Source: Halichoerus grypus
Taxonomy: Eukaryota > Chordata > Mammalia > Carnivora > Phocidae
Assembly: GCF_964656455.1 (NCBI RefSeq)
Contig: NC_135717.1
Coordinates: 142,304,308 to 142,368,307 of the forward strand
DNA length: 64,000 bases
Direction: 5' to 3'
Made by a program: the position numbers and the translations under genes. Shown here piece by piece: positions 23,290 to 34,038 of the stretch. Every line of letters begins with the position of its first letter. The first letter of the stretch is position 1. Below the pieces are notes generated by a model. The model searched no databases, was not told where the DNA came from, and saw only the letters and a program-made list of their open reading frames with translations.

Positions 23290-24046
23290 TGGCAATTACT
23301 CAAAAGGCCAGGCTCTGGCATTCTGTTCTCTTTAGCCAAGTGTTTTTCCAATGACGGTTTTTATTCAGTGTCTTTGTTGAGCTCTGGTTCCCTATGCAAG
23401 TGGGTGTGATCTATACCCAGATCTACAGTGCTGGCCAGCAGCTGGAACATGTTTTCTGGCCTCTGGCTACACTGTCACAACAATGCACATGGAGGTTTAA
23501 TGCTGTCCCCCTTCTTTCCCCACCACCACCTGCTCTGTCCCACACAGTGAGGGGACTCAGACACAGGTATACATGTGTACACTGTGGCCCATAGGTCCAA
23601 GCTCCTTCGCCACAAGCAGCCCCCTTTTGGCTCACTTGTGCTAGGGATGCACATGTCAGAGATGAGGTCTCCAGACAAAGGAAGAGGTCCATTCAGGCCT
23701 TGGAAGCAGAGCCAGGTTACTGGGTTAGGGAATTTCAGAGTTTCTGGTACATAGAGATGGTCTAAGAGGGGTAACAGGGGATCTACTTGGGTATATCCTC
23801 TTGGCCTCAAGAACATCTGATCTGGTGGGAGGAATGAGCACAGAACGCAGAGCAGAAGTACCTTGATCCCGTCAGGTCTCTGACGGGGAGTAAGCATGGA
23901 ATACCAGTAAGTAGCATCGCAGCTGTCAGGAGCATGAGAATGCTGCAGGCTGGTGCAAGGGGCCAGGCTGAGGAAACTGGAGGTCAGATACTCAGTGAAA
24001 CTGGGCTTAGAAAATATTCTTTGTGCTTACTTTTCAACAGAGTCCC
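23290..24046. other. GC-richer unassigned block
   Basis: Clearly GC-richer than its surroundings and with no repeat family that I recognise. It contains the longest ORF of the window on the minus strand. Possibilities are an old L1 5' UTR or LTR fragment, a processed-transcript remnant, or unique sequence. I cannot decide among them. Confidence 0.5.
23475..23897 (-). other. 140-codon ORF of unknown status
   Basis: The longest ORF in the window. The predicted product has a hydrophobic N-terminal segment (about residues 13-25, V-L-L-L-C-V-L-C-S-F-L) that could mimic a signal peptide, then Pro/Leu-rich text and several Cys and Trp. No domain is recognised. The ATG is at 23895-23897. A second ORF overlaps it in another frame (23423-23692 minus), and one overlaps it on the other strand (23394-23594), as expected in GC-rich DNA with few stop codons. 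On the minus strand an AATAAA occurs downstream near 23362. I regard coding as possible but unproven. Confidence 0.2.
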
Positions 24047-24413
24047 TGTTATAGATGGAATGTTTATGTCCCCCCCCAAATTTGTATGTTCAATATATCT
24101 TCAGTGTAATGGTATTTGCAGGTGGGGTCTTTGGGAGGTGATTAGTTCATGAGGGTAAAATCCTCATAGATTAGACTAGTGACCTTATAAAAGAGACCCC
24201 AGAGAGCTCCCTTCTCATTTCTACCATGTGAGGGCATAGAAAGAAGACCTTCATCTCTGAAGCAAAAAGTGGGTCCTTACCAGACACTGAATCTGCTGGT
24301 GCTTGATCTTGGACTTCTCAGCCTCCAGAACTGAGAGACATAAATTTCTGGTGTTTATAAGCCACCCAGTCTATGGTATTTTTGTTATAGCAGTCTGAAA
24401 GGACTAAAACCCA
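24047..24413 (+). mobile_element. Solo LTR of MaLR (ERVL-MaLR) type
   Basis: Starts TGTTATAGATGGAATG, contains 'ggtggggtctttgggaggtg' and 'gaccttataaaagagacccc' (TATA-like core promoter), and ends with 'cagaactgagagacataaat', 'aagccacccagtctatggta' and 'agcagtctgaaaggactaaa'. This is the layout of MST/MLT1-group LTRs. No internal region or second LTR is seen, so it is a solo LTR without coding capacity. Confidence 0.8.
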
Positions 24414-24478
24414 CATACTTTTATTACTTTTATTCTTTGTTCATGCATCTCTCTCTCTTAGAATGCTTCTTCTTTCTT

Positions 24479-24696
24479 TCTTTTTTTTTTTTAAAGAGAT
24501 TTATTTATTTATTTTAGAGAGACAGAGAGAGAGCACAAGTGGGAGGGGCAGAGGGAGCGGGAGAGAAATCCTCAAGCAGACTCACTCCCCTGAGTGCGGA
24601 GCCGTACATGGGGATTTGATCCCATGGCCCATGAGATCATGACCTGAGCCGAAATCACCAGTCAGATGCTTAACTGACTGAGCCACCCAGGTGCTC
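24479..24696 (-). mobile_element. SINEC, minus strand, diverged
   Basis: T-run, ATTTATTTATTTATTTTAGAGAGA, then head ending GAGCCACCCAGGTGCTC. A 20-bp target-site duplication with one mismatch lies at 24459-24478 and 24697-24716, so this copy is older than the perfect-duplication ones. Confidence 0.95.
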
Positions 24697-24716
24697 TAGA
24701 ATGTTTCTTCTTTCTT

Positions 24717-25015
24717 GTCTTCCTGTCAAATTTCCAAGGTTCTCTAAAGCCCAGGTCACATGTCCACTCTGCATGGAACATTCCCCAATACAAATTCAGC
24801 AGACTTTCCTTAATTTCAGATAGGACTCTGCATATAACTCTAACTTAACATTGCCACACAGCATTACATTTGTTTATGTGTATTTTATCTATTAGAATAT
24901 AATAAGTTCATTGAGCACACGGATTGTGCCTCATCCTTTTTGAACTCCAAACCAAACACAGCATGTGATCTATGCTAAGGAATTATTACTTGATGAATTG
25001 AATTAAACACAAGAT
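24717..25015 (+). mobile_element. L2 3' end
   Basis: 'aaagcccaggtcacatgtcc', 'tttatgtgtattttatctat', 'aagttcattgagcacacgga', 'gctaaggaattattacttga' keep L2 3' UTR order. The SINE upstream inserted at its 5' side. Confidence 0.72.
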
Positions 25016-25139
25016 ATATCAGGTTTTCTATTCCTATACTATCTTGAAACTCATGTTTACCAATGTCTTTTGTGATAAATGTGACAAAATATTCAGATAT
25101 TCTATAACAGGAAGGTTTAGAACAGATACATTATTTTCA

Positions 25140-25290
25140 TTGATAGAGATTACCAGTCAGCAAACTTTTTACATACCTCTTTCCTGACACTCAACTCTAC
25201 TTTTGCAACACAAAAGCAGCATAGATAAATTGTAAACAAACGAGTGTTCCAATAAAACTTTCTTTAAAAGACAAGTGACCCGCTAGATGT
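25140..25290 (+). mobile_element. hAT-type DNA transposon fragment
   Basis: 'ccagtcagcaaactttttac', 'cactcaactctacttttgca', 'acacaaaagcagcatagata' and 'gtgttccaataaaactttct' match a common mammalian non-autonomous hAT repeat. Only one side is present. Confidence 0.6.
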
Positions 25291-25924
25291 TGCCCTTATC
25301 TGGAATAGTCTTTCTCAACCAGGATTACATAAGAGAATAAGCCTCAAGCATCATTTATATGCTGAATTAAAGAAGAATTAACTTCTTTTACATCTAGACT
25401 AGTAGTAGTTATGTAGCATCTTTGAAGAATTGAGATAGTTACTCAAACTGTTTTCTTTTTTTCTGTGGTTCAGGTGAGCAACCATGGCTGACAGAAAGGC
25501 TTATCTAGACACTATACTGGTGGAGAGAGTCCACTATATATATTCCACTATATTCATGGATAGGCCTAAGACTATGTTACATTTTCAGCATGCAATATCA
25601 TTGATTCAAATCGATCTTCTTTTCAAACAAATCCCCTTAAATCTTTTCCACTTGAGTTTTTTTTATTATGCCTGAACTGAAAACTGCATGTTATCATTGT
25701 CAATTATTTTCTTGTGGGTTTTAGCAAGAAAGCACCCCTCCTTTTTTTTACATAGATTGTTAACCAGGTAGTATATTCTTCAATCTATATTTTATGAACT
25801 TGAAACTAGATATATATAGCTAAAATCCAGGCTGAAATTCTTATTTAAACATCTGGGGAATATTTTAATTGAATTTTATATGTACCACTGAAGTAACTTT
25901 TGGTATTCAATACTCCATTAAAAT
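25291..25924. other. Unassigned DNA with a 63-codon ORF
   Basis: The ORF at 25484-25675 (+) starts in a strong Kozak context (accATGG) just after a pyrimidine-rich stretch and a CAG/GTGAG sequence at about 25450-25476. The product has no recognised domain and uses many AT-rich codons. Probably chance. Confidence 0.35.
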
Positions 25925-26225
25925 TGTTTAGATATTACCAAGGCCAAGAAACCTGAAATCACCCTTGATTCCTGTCTTTCATTTCATTCAGTCTATTAAG
26001 AGATTCCATTGGCTCTCCTTTTCAAAGCATATCCATTTCTTCCCCAGCAACCATGTTGGTTCAAGTTGTCCTTATCTGTCCTCTGGATTACTGCAGTATC
26101 CTCATAACTAATTTCTGTTTCTATCTTGTTTCTTTCCATCTCTTCTCAACATAGCTGCTGGAGAGATCCTTTTAAAACAGACGTAAGACACACAAGTGTT
26201 TCCTTTGCTCAAAACCCAAGGCATA
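25925..26225 (+). mobile_element. L2 relic
   Basis: 'tggattactgcagtatcctc', 'tctcaacatagctgctggag' and 'agatccttttaaaacagacg' are classic L2 ORF-end landmarks on the sense strand. Confidence 0.78.
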
Positions 26226-27720
26226 ATCAACTTTAGATGGATAATAATCTGTGAAAGGGTGGAGGGACCTGTCAATCTCTCACAGACTGTGACAGGTTTC
26301 AGACTAGCACAGAGCACACCTGGCATTTGAGGCTCTGTTATATGACCAGAGGTTCCTTAATTTATATCTATATGCTGATGATTTTATTCATGTTAGTAGT
26401 TTAAAAAATAATAATACCATAGAGCCTTTACTCCTACTTCTGAAATAAGTCCTAAGACCCTTAGCTCTGGATTCTAGTCCTTTCTATTAAACTTTACTAC
26501 GGTATGGCATTAACTTTATTATCTGTGTATATTTGCTTTTCATCTTTGAAATAAAATTCATAATACAAATTCTATGTCTCTTGAATCATCTACAAGTAAC
26601 AAATGAGAAAATGTTTATGGCAGGAATGTTTTAAAATTTAAAGAATTACAAATAACAAGAGCTTATTTTATAGGCATTTAAAAGTATAGAAACAATACCA
26701 CTTCATTGGGGTCCAAAGCAAAGTAGAACCATTTGTCCATGAATTCCCGGCGAGGTATTTGGATGTGAGGATGGTAGAAATCTGAGTAGTCCCCTCCACA
26801 AGGGCTCATAGACTTCAGATATTATATAGGACTTAGAAAATGGTAAGGGAATAAAGGCTTTTAACCCTAGCCTTCCTGTTGATTAGGACGGACCTTCGAA
26901 TTATATTACTAAGGTATCTTATCCATCCTCCTCTTCTCCCACCTGTGGTCTGAGATCATGTATCAGGGTCAAATACGAGGTTTAGGGCTGAGATGAACAA
27001 GATTTTATTTGTAGGGATATGAATAAAGTCCTCTGTGTCCCAAGGATCTTAGGACTCTTAATAGCTCCCTCCTCTTCACCACGTCCTCTTGCTTCAGGGA
27101 ATACTCCCAAGCCTTGCAGTCTGAATCTGCCCACTCCACCCAGCCCCTTCTTAGGACCCTTCATTTCAATGTTAGCTCTTGATTCCAAACTTTCTCTTTA
27201 AACTTAAAATTGTATAAAGTCTTCCTGTGCGAAATGCAGTCTGTGGTTTCTCTCTGCTCCAAGCTCAAAGCTGTGGATCGCCTCTAGTTACTCCCACAAT
27301 CAAATGTGGCTTTTATGGACTCAGTCAGGTCAGAGTTCTGAAAGCCTAGCTTGAACAAGAGAGGAAGTCAGACACCACTTTTAGAGAAAATATTCTCTCT
27401 TTTCCCTGATAACAAAGGACTCAAGATGGTTTCTGTGAGAACTCAACCTTGTCTTTCTTCATCAGAAGTAATGTGAACATTTTTAGAAGTTCAGAACCAT
27501 TATATTCTGTTAGATGTTAAAGCAGAGTACAAGAGGAAAAAAGAAAGACACATATTCCACAAATAAAGTGCAAACTGACTATTCCAATCACCTAACTGCC
27601 TATGCCTTATAGTTTGGTTTCTTCAACTGGCAGATTCCAAAAGTTATCCTCACACATAATTCTAAATCTCAGTTGAATCTCCAAAAATTGAGTATTTTTC
27701 AAACAGCTGTTCTATACATT
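26226..27720. other. Unassigned DNA, partly transcript-like
   Basis: No repeat family recognised. It contains the 43-codon ORF at 26678-26809. Two antisense-overlapping ORFs sit at 26982-27201. On the minus strand an AATAAA motif occurs near 27003-27010 downstream of that ORF. The block could be an old LTR, a retrocopy or unique sequence. Confidence 0.4.
26678..26809 (-). other. 43-codon ORF of protein-like composition
   Basis: Minus-strand ATG at 26807-26809 and TAA at 26678-26680. The central residues (about 8-36) are rich in aromatic and charged residues with an I-P-R-R-E-F stretch followed by D-K-W-F-Y-F and D-P-N-E. The codons include CpGs (Arg codons CGC, CGG) that are rare in the surrounding DNA. 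No start-proximal signal or upstream conserved frame is visible; an in-frame stop lies just upstream. It could be a fragment of a retrocopied gene, a single exon, or chance. I do not recognise the protein. Confidence 0.22.
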
Positions 27721-27763
27721 TCCTTAATAACAGATACACAAATAAGCAAACAAGGCAACTGCA

Positions 27764-27789
27764 TGTGTGTGTGTGTGTGTGTGTGTGTA
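27764..27789. repeat. (TG)n microsatellite
   Basis: About 13 TG units. Confidence 0.95.
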
Positions 27790-27999
27790 TAACTTCCTAA
27801 AGAAATATACATTTCTCTTGAGCTCCAGGTAATGTGAACTTCGAACTTCTCTACATGTTAGTTTTTCCAATTATTACAGACAAATTCAAATTTGTTTTTA
27901 CATTTGTATTTGATGCTTGTGTAACTTTTAAACCTTCAGCACAGCAGCATGAAATCATTGACCAATGAACTGAATTTTAAAACAAAAATATATATCTAG

Positions 28000-28210
28000 C
28001 ATCTATTAATCACTTATTGGGTACCAGATACTACTCAAAACTCTGTAGATTTTATGTCTTTAATGCTAAAGGCAACACCTGAAATTTATTTCATGGTTAT
28101 ATCCACTTTAGTGATAACAAAGAAGGTACAGAAAATCGTAAATGTGTGTGGCAGAGCAGGGATTTAAACACAGAATATAACTCCAGAGTCTTTGCTCATA
28201 ACTATTTCTG
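28000..28210 (-). mobile_element. MIR relic, minus strand
   Basis: 'cacttattgggtaccagata', 'gatttaaacacagaatataa' and 'ccagagtctttgctcataac' fit reverse MIR at both ends; the middle is badly diverged. Confidence 0.68.
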
Positions 28211-28789
28211 TTTTTTTTTTTTAATTAATGTCATGAGGTACTAATTTTGTGCAGTCATCATAAAAGAAAGCCTTCAAAGAAATTGTTATTGCAAACAAAA
28301 TATTCATGACTAGAAATAATAAAAAGAAGGCCAGGTCTGAAAACATAACCACCCCCACAAAACTGATTCAGCTTCAGCCAGGGAAGCTGATGTGCCTATT
28401 AAAATATTCTAATTAGCTGTCTTTTATTTATTTATTTTTTGTTTCCCAACTTTATCTCTTCCATAATCTTCAAGTAGAAGTAGACATGTAATTGTTAAAC
28501 TCACAACAATAACTTACTAGAAAAAGGAAAAGCCGCATACTGTTAAGATTTTCATTGCAAAATAAATGACAGCTTTTCTAAAAATAGTCATTGTTAGCAA
28601 TAAAAAATTTTGAAAAATTTTCAAGCAAAACAACAGAAGTTGAAAACTCTTTGCATTCAAAAAAATTTCTGAAAAATGCTAGGTCAACCTTGTGACCATT
28701 TTTGACCCATCTTTGCACATTTTCCAACACTATGCCAAGAGAGAACACTTACATTAAAACAAACAAACAAAAAAACATTAGAAAAATTC
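28211..28789. other. Unassigned AT-rich DNA
   Basis: Includes an AT-rich palindromic stretch 'aaaaaattttgaaaaatttt' at about 28602-28621. No family recognised. Confidence 0.45.
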
Positions 28790-29090
28790 CTCTCACAGTT
28801 ACTGGGCGCTTGCTGGTGGGAGTGTTAATCATTACAGTCTTTTGCAAAGTTATTTGTTAAGCAACTAATACCTGCTCCAGGAAATCATTATGAGGAAATA
28901 ATCAGAAATGATGATCAAGATTTATATACAATGATATTCATAATTAAAACTGATTAAAATATAATTTAAAATCATGGAAATTTAGAAGGCATAGGAAAAT
29001 ATTCCTGAATAATATTGTTTTATAAAGCACTAGGCAAGTGTGAGCAGGTATGTGTGTATAATTTGATTTCCAAAACATAAAAATACACCC
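28790..29090 (+). mobile_element. Old L1 (L1M/HAL1-like) relic
   Basis: 'gctggtgggagtgttaatca', 'tatgaggaaataatcagaaa' and 'gatttatatacaatgatatt' follow the old L1 ORF2-end order. The frame is lost. Confidence 0.6.
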
Positions 29091-29114
29091 AAAGCTTCAT
29101 TAGGCTCTCCTTTA

Positions 29115-29204
29115 TACCGGAGGGTTCATTAGGGAAAAAACTGTGTTGTTCACTTTCATGTCTCCAGCACCTAGTTCAATATCAGGAACATAATTAATGC
29201 TCAG
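29115..29204 (+). mobile_element. L2 3' tip
   Basis: 'ttcatgtctccagcacctag' and 'atcaggaacataattaatgc' are L2 3' landmarks, directly followed by a (CAA)n stretch. Confidence 0.6.
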
Positions 29205-29206
29205 TG

Positions 29207-29238
29207 CAAAACAACAACAACAACAACAACAACAACAA
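29207..29238. repeat. (CAA)n microsatellite
   Basis: About ten CAA units attached to the end of an L2 copy. Confidence 0.93.
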
Positions 29239-29444
29239 AAACCCAGAAAATTAACAAATGAATTAATATTTATTGTTGGATTCCTGATAAGGAGTTCTTT
29301 AATGACCAATCATTTCCAACTCCTAAGTTGACTGTCCTTGATAGATCAAGCACATCTATACAAGCAGATATTCTCAATTCAAAGGAAGGGTCGTTTGCAT
29401 CCCCCTTTTAATTTTGCAAAATCAGGCAGCAGAGTATTTTTATT

Positions 29445-29580
29445 TGTTCATTTAAAAAGAGATAATAGCCTAGTAACTACCTCATAGTGTTCTTGTGCAG
29501 CTTAAATGGCACAAAGGCATGAAAAGTATTTAACACACAAGCATATAGCACTAAATAAGTAAGAGCTACAGTTACCATAG
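29445..29580 (+). mobile_element. MIR 3' half
   Basis: 'aactacctcatagtgttctt', 'ggcatgaaaagtatttaaca' and 'gcactaaataagtaagagct' fit the MIR 3' half. Confidence 0.62.
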
Positions 29581-29694
29581 TAAACTGAATCCCTTAGGAT
29601 CTATTGAGATGCACTATGAAATTTTTGTTTTCTTTGCCTGCTTTTAGTTCTTTTTTCTGTAGTGTCCATCAATGTCAGCATGTTAGCTAACAAT

Positions 29695-30230
29695 GTGTCT
29701 AATACTTCAGAGATGTTGCCTTATTATTCCTTACTTAAAATCCCATAATGGCTCCCCAATGTCTTCATAACAAAATATAAATGCCTCAAACTGACACAAA
29801 AGACGTTTGATGGCCTGGTACATTTCTACCTCTCCTGTTCCATCTCTCTCTGGTGTCTTGTATGCCCTCAGCCAAACTAAATTACTTACATTCCCTGAAC
29901 TCTCTACTTTAGACTGCATATTCTTTATCCTAGTTTGCAATACAATTTTGCCTTGATCTAAGTTCTAATCTTCCCTTAAAATTCACCACAACTGTCACCT
30001 TCCTCAGGAAACTTTCTCTGTCCTCCCTCTTCCAGCGGGACCTGGGGTTCCCCTTTACACATGCCTACGTAACTCTGATGTCATCACAGCTTTCCTTGAC
30101 TGACTTCCCCTTAGACTGGCACCTGTTCAAGGTCAGCTTCTGTGTCTTAGTCATTTTTCTGGTGCCCAGCACAAAGCATGGCCCAATGCAGAAGCTCAAT
30201 ACATAGTTATGGGGTGAATAAATTATCTAG
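29695..30230 (+). mobile_element. L2 LINE relic
   Basis: 'cccataatggctccccaatg', 'tgatggcctggtacatttct', 'ctgtcaccttcctcaggaaa', 'gcacaaagcatggcccaatg', 'gctcaatacatagttatggg' give a nearly continuous L2 3' region of ~530 bp. The short minus-strand ORF across it is spurious. Confidence 0.85.
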
Positions 30231-31190
30231 CATAGTGTTTTCAGATGGATTAGTATGGATACAGGAGTGAAGCTGGTGAAATCATTTTATTGATGTGCTA
30301 CATTGAATTAGTTAGAAATTACAGTACTCAGGTTCGAAATCCAAAATGGCTTAAAGTTTCAAAGAACATTTTAATTATTTAGGGCAGATTTACCAAAGAG
30401 GCCAATTAAGCATAAAAGCACATTTAAAATGGACCTCATTTTCCAAGGTTACCTTGCAAATTAGAAGTGAACCACTTTATGTTCATAGGCATTTCATAGG
30501 CACACCTTTTTTTCTAATATAGTGCTTTATTGTTATGGGCTTTGATCATCTGCTTTTTTCTTCATCATTAGCATATGTGTGATCTTGTGTTTGATGAAGG
30601 CATTTCATATTTCAAATACAACTAAGACTCCTTTTCTAAAATAATCTAATAGCTAATGGGAATGCTTTGATACTATGTTTTCTAACAAAATAAAAAATAT
30701 ATATTTGACACTATGTTTACCTTAGTCCTTAATGTCTTCAAAGTAGAGACTTGGGGAAAAAAAGAGAATACAGGAAACAAAAAGTCAGTGGTATGGTTTA
30801 TTTCTTGTTGGAGTATGTGAGTCATGCTACTGGTATTTAGGTAGACACATAAAATCCAGTGTGCAGTTACTGACAAACAGTGTCAGTGTCTACCAATGAA
30901 AAATAAGGCTTGGGTAGATTAAACTGAAACCAATAAAAATTTACAAAGAAATTTTTAAAAACTAAGCCAAATTTCTTTTGTAAAGCTGAATAAAAGGCAG
31001 AAAAGAGGGACTACCAAGTGACACAAAAGGTCAATAAACATAGAGATAAATATCCCACTTGCCTAGAAATACAACCTTCCTCATTTATAAAAGGAAGCTA
31101 GTGTTTCCTTATAGTGTCATAGATGTCAAATATAAGGTCATAAATGTTATAGATGTCATTATAAGGTGACAGGCAGAGTAGGTACACATT
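30231..31190. other. Unassigned AT-rich DNA, possibly unique
   Basis: No repeat recognised. Near 31115-31170 'atagatgtca' occurs twice with 'ataaggt', a small local duplication. No gene. Confidence 0.4.
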
Positions 31191-31199
31191 CAACTAGGG

Positions 31200-31480
31200 A
31201 AATATAAAGTATATATATCTTTGGAAAGTAACTTACTCATATTTATTAAAATAAAAAATGCAGGTACTCTGTAACCTAATCCTGCTTCTAAGAATTTATC
31301 CTACCATATTTTCAAAATTACTTAAAGTGTACATAAATGTATGTTCACTATACCGCATTTTGTGTCAGCAAAAAAACAGCAACAACTTGATGCCCATTAA
31401 ACTATGTATGAGGACATACATTATTATACATTCACACGGTGGAATACTATACACTCATCAAAAGAAATACATATTTTATT
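31200..31480 (+). mobile_element. Old L1M ORF2 relic
   Basis: 'cttctaagaatttatcctac', 'acttgatgcccattaaacta' and 'acggtggaatactatacact' are old L1 ORF2 C-terminal landmarks. The 102-codon ORF at 31258-31566 overlaps it but is not the true L1 frame throughout. Confidence 0.72.
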
Positions 31481-31625
31481 TTAACACTTTTAGAAATAAA
31501 TTTTTAAAAGAGTATCTTCACCTACTCAAAGTTAGGATCTTTTTGGAGTTATGCATTCTCTTATAATTTAATACACATATAAGGAAATACTCCATTGAGA
31601 CTGTGCAATTAAAAAAAAAGATTTA

Positions 31626-31814
31626 GGGCGCCTGGGTGGCTCAGTTGGTTAAGCGACTGCCTTCGGCTCAGGTCATGATCCTGGAGTCCCGGGATCGAGT
31701 CCCACATCGGGCTCCCTGCTCAGCAGGGAGTCTGCTTCTCCCTCTGACCCTCTTCCCTCTTGTGCTCTCTATCTCTCATTTTCGCTCTCTCAAATAAATA
31801 AATAAAATCTTTAA
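31626..31814 (+). mobile_element. SINEC, plus strand
   Basis: GGGCGCCTGGGTGGCTCAG head, GATCGAGTCCC B-box-like, CT-rich middle, AAATAAATAAATAAAATC, A tail. A 15-bp duplication (A-run plus gattta) at 31611-31625 and 31815-31829 merges with the A tail. Confidence 0.96.
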
Positions 31815-31839
31815 AAAAAAAAAGATTTATATTATTTTA

Positions 31840-32054
31840 CTTTGAACAAGACGAAACCAGAGAGGGAGACAAACCGTAAGAGATTCTTAACCATAGGAAA
31901 CAAATTGAGGATTGCAGAAGGGGAGGTGGGTGAGGGGATGGGGTAACTGGGTAATGTAATGAGCAGTGGATATTATATAAGACTGATGAATCACTGAACT
32001 CTACCTTTGAAACTAATAATACACTATATGTTAATTAATTGAATTTAAATTAAA
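31840..32054 (+). mobile_element. Carnivore L1 3' UTR, 5' truncated
   Basis: 'gaacaagacgaaaccagaga', 'ggagacaaaccgtaagagat', 'gactgatgaatcactgaact', 'actaataatacactatatgt' and an A-rich end identify the carnivoran L1 tail of ~215 bp. Confidence 0.88.
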
Positions 32055-32250
32055 AAAATAATAACAAAATTGAAAAGTACAGCATAGGGAATATAATCAA
32101 TAATACTATAATAACACCGTCTGGTGACAAAGGGTAACTATACTTACTGTGGTATTTTGTAATGTACATAATTGTGGAATCATTATATTGTACACCTAAA
32201 AGCAACATAACAATGTATGCTAACCATACTTCAATAAAAAAATGCAGGAA
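32055..32250 (+). mobile_element. L1MA-like 3' end
   Basis: 'tacagcatagggaatataat', 'tattttgtaatgtacataat', 'ttgtacacctaaaagcaaca' and 'catacttcaataaaaaaatg' are the L1MA 3' end. It directly abuts the preceding carnivore L1 tail, head to tail. Confidence 0.85.
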
Positions 32251-33159
32251 AAAAAAAAGACTTAGGGAGGTACCATAGTATTCTGAACAACTAAATGACA
32301 CATTTATGACAAAACTGGACATTCAAAATAATTACTTATATACAATAATAAATTTGATTTCTATTTCTCAAAGTAAATACACTAAACTATCCTACATGAT
32401 TTAGCCTTTTTCTTTGCTTCAATCCACTGTCTTTTCCTTTATAACAGATTGTAGAAATAAATTAACTCATTCATTATTCTATGACATTTCACTATTTAAG
32501 CTGTCACTTACGCTTTTATTTTAAAGAAGAATCACTTGTAGATGCTTAGTGCCTTTCTTCTTATGCACTTTTTTTTTTTTTTTTTTGCTGCTTTCCTTCA
32601 GAGTTTTTCCCTGCTATTTGCTTTAATCTGTAAGATCATGTATGGGAAAACTAAAATGAATTTAATGAGAGAGAAAATATAACATGCTCCTATTACTGAC
32701 ACCTCATGAATTCTGCAATACTTGTTTACATTTAAGTATTTTAAAATCACTATAAAAATGAGCTGACAATTAAAATTATACTTTATTTGTAATCAACAAT
32801 ATTTGGCACCTAAAAAATAGCAGATGATGCTAACTCAACAGTGATGGAACCTACAATAAGGCTCCCCCCCTCTTTCCTATTAGCTTGATGTTCTGAATGG
32901 TTGGCAAAACGTATATTAAAAGGAACCTTACACTTAGGATAAAACCCACTATTTCTCAAAAATCTTGAGGATTAATCAGTATGTATATAATCATATTCTG
33001 ATTAATACAAATAATACACAAATCCAAATGCATAATATTGATATTGATCAACATACTGTGCTTACATAATTAAACAAATAAAAATATATATTGCAAAAAA
33101 TTCCAAATATCATGTCACAATTATTTCGGTTTCATTATCCATTTCTCTGATTTCTGACT
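32251..33159. other. Unassigned AT-rich DNA
   Basis: T-run at about 32570-32587. Part near 32395-32520 may be a diverged L2. No gene. Confidence 0.4.
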
Positions 33160-33620
33160 CATGTTTCAATTTGACTACTCTTTCATGTTTACTTTGATAT
33201 TCAGTCCTGGATTCTAAAGACTATCATTGGCTTTTTCCATCAACTCGGATTCTTATATTCAAACTTCTTAGTGCCCATCATCTGGATGTTTCAAAGTCAC
33301 CTCCAATCCCATGCCCTCAAAATTTACTTTCCCTGTATCTTCTCTTTATGAATATGGTTCTATATACACATGGATGCTTTTCTGCCTGACTTCCTTCTTT
33401 CAAAACAGAAATCTGGGAGTCATTCTAAACTCCCCTTTTTCTCATTACTACACATCTACTAAATCATCAAAACTTACAAATTCTATCACAGATATATTTC
33501 TGGGATCTCATTCCCTCTCTCCTTTTCCATAGTCCTCATCATCTCTTACCAAAACTCTTACCAAAGTTTCCACCATATCAGCATCACACACCTGGAAGGA
33601 GCTTAAATTCCCAGCACACA
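33160..33620 (+). mobile_element. L2 LINE relic, upstream part
   Basis: 'atctgggagtcattctaaac', 'tactacacatctactaaatc', 'caaattctatcacagatata' correspond to L2 coding text upstream of the usual 3' piece. The 73-codon ORF at 33311-33532 lies in it but has no intact L2 domain. Confidence 0.72.
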
Positions 33621-33734
33621 CATTTTCTGTTCCTCATGGTTGAAACAGTTCTTACAATATTATATTTTTCCATAAGATTATGAGTATCAAGAAAAAGATG
33701 CTTTCTAGATTTTAATTCTTACGTAGCTTTTCTA

Positions 33735-33960
33735 TTTTGGGAAAACAGCGTAGAAGAGTGGAAAAATGTATTGAATGTGTTTCAAATAGATCAGTTCTAC
33801 AATTTCAGAATCCAAAAACTGCCTTTATGCTTATTTAAACTTGGCCAAATTATGCAAATACCCAGAGACACAGTCTACTTATTGGCAAAATGAGGATGAT
33901 ATTTCCTGATACGTGTCCATTTCTTGTGAGATTAAGTTAGTAGATTAGTTATACAATCTT
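33735..33960 (+). mobile_element. MIR relic
   Basis: 'aacttggccaaattatgcaa', 'cagtctacttattggcaaaa', 'tgaggatgatatttcctgat' and 'tgtgagattaagttagtaga' give MIR order. Confidence 0.72.
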
Positions 33961-34038
33961 CCAGTCTCCATTTATCAACTCTACTATACACTTACCTTAC
34001 CTTACATGTACCAGACATTTATATTTTTATTTGGTTGT

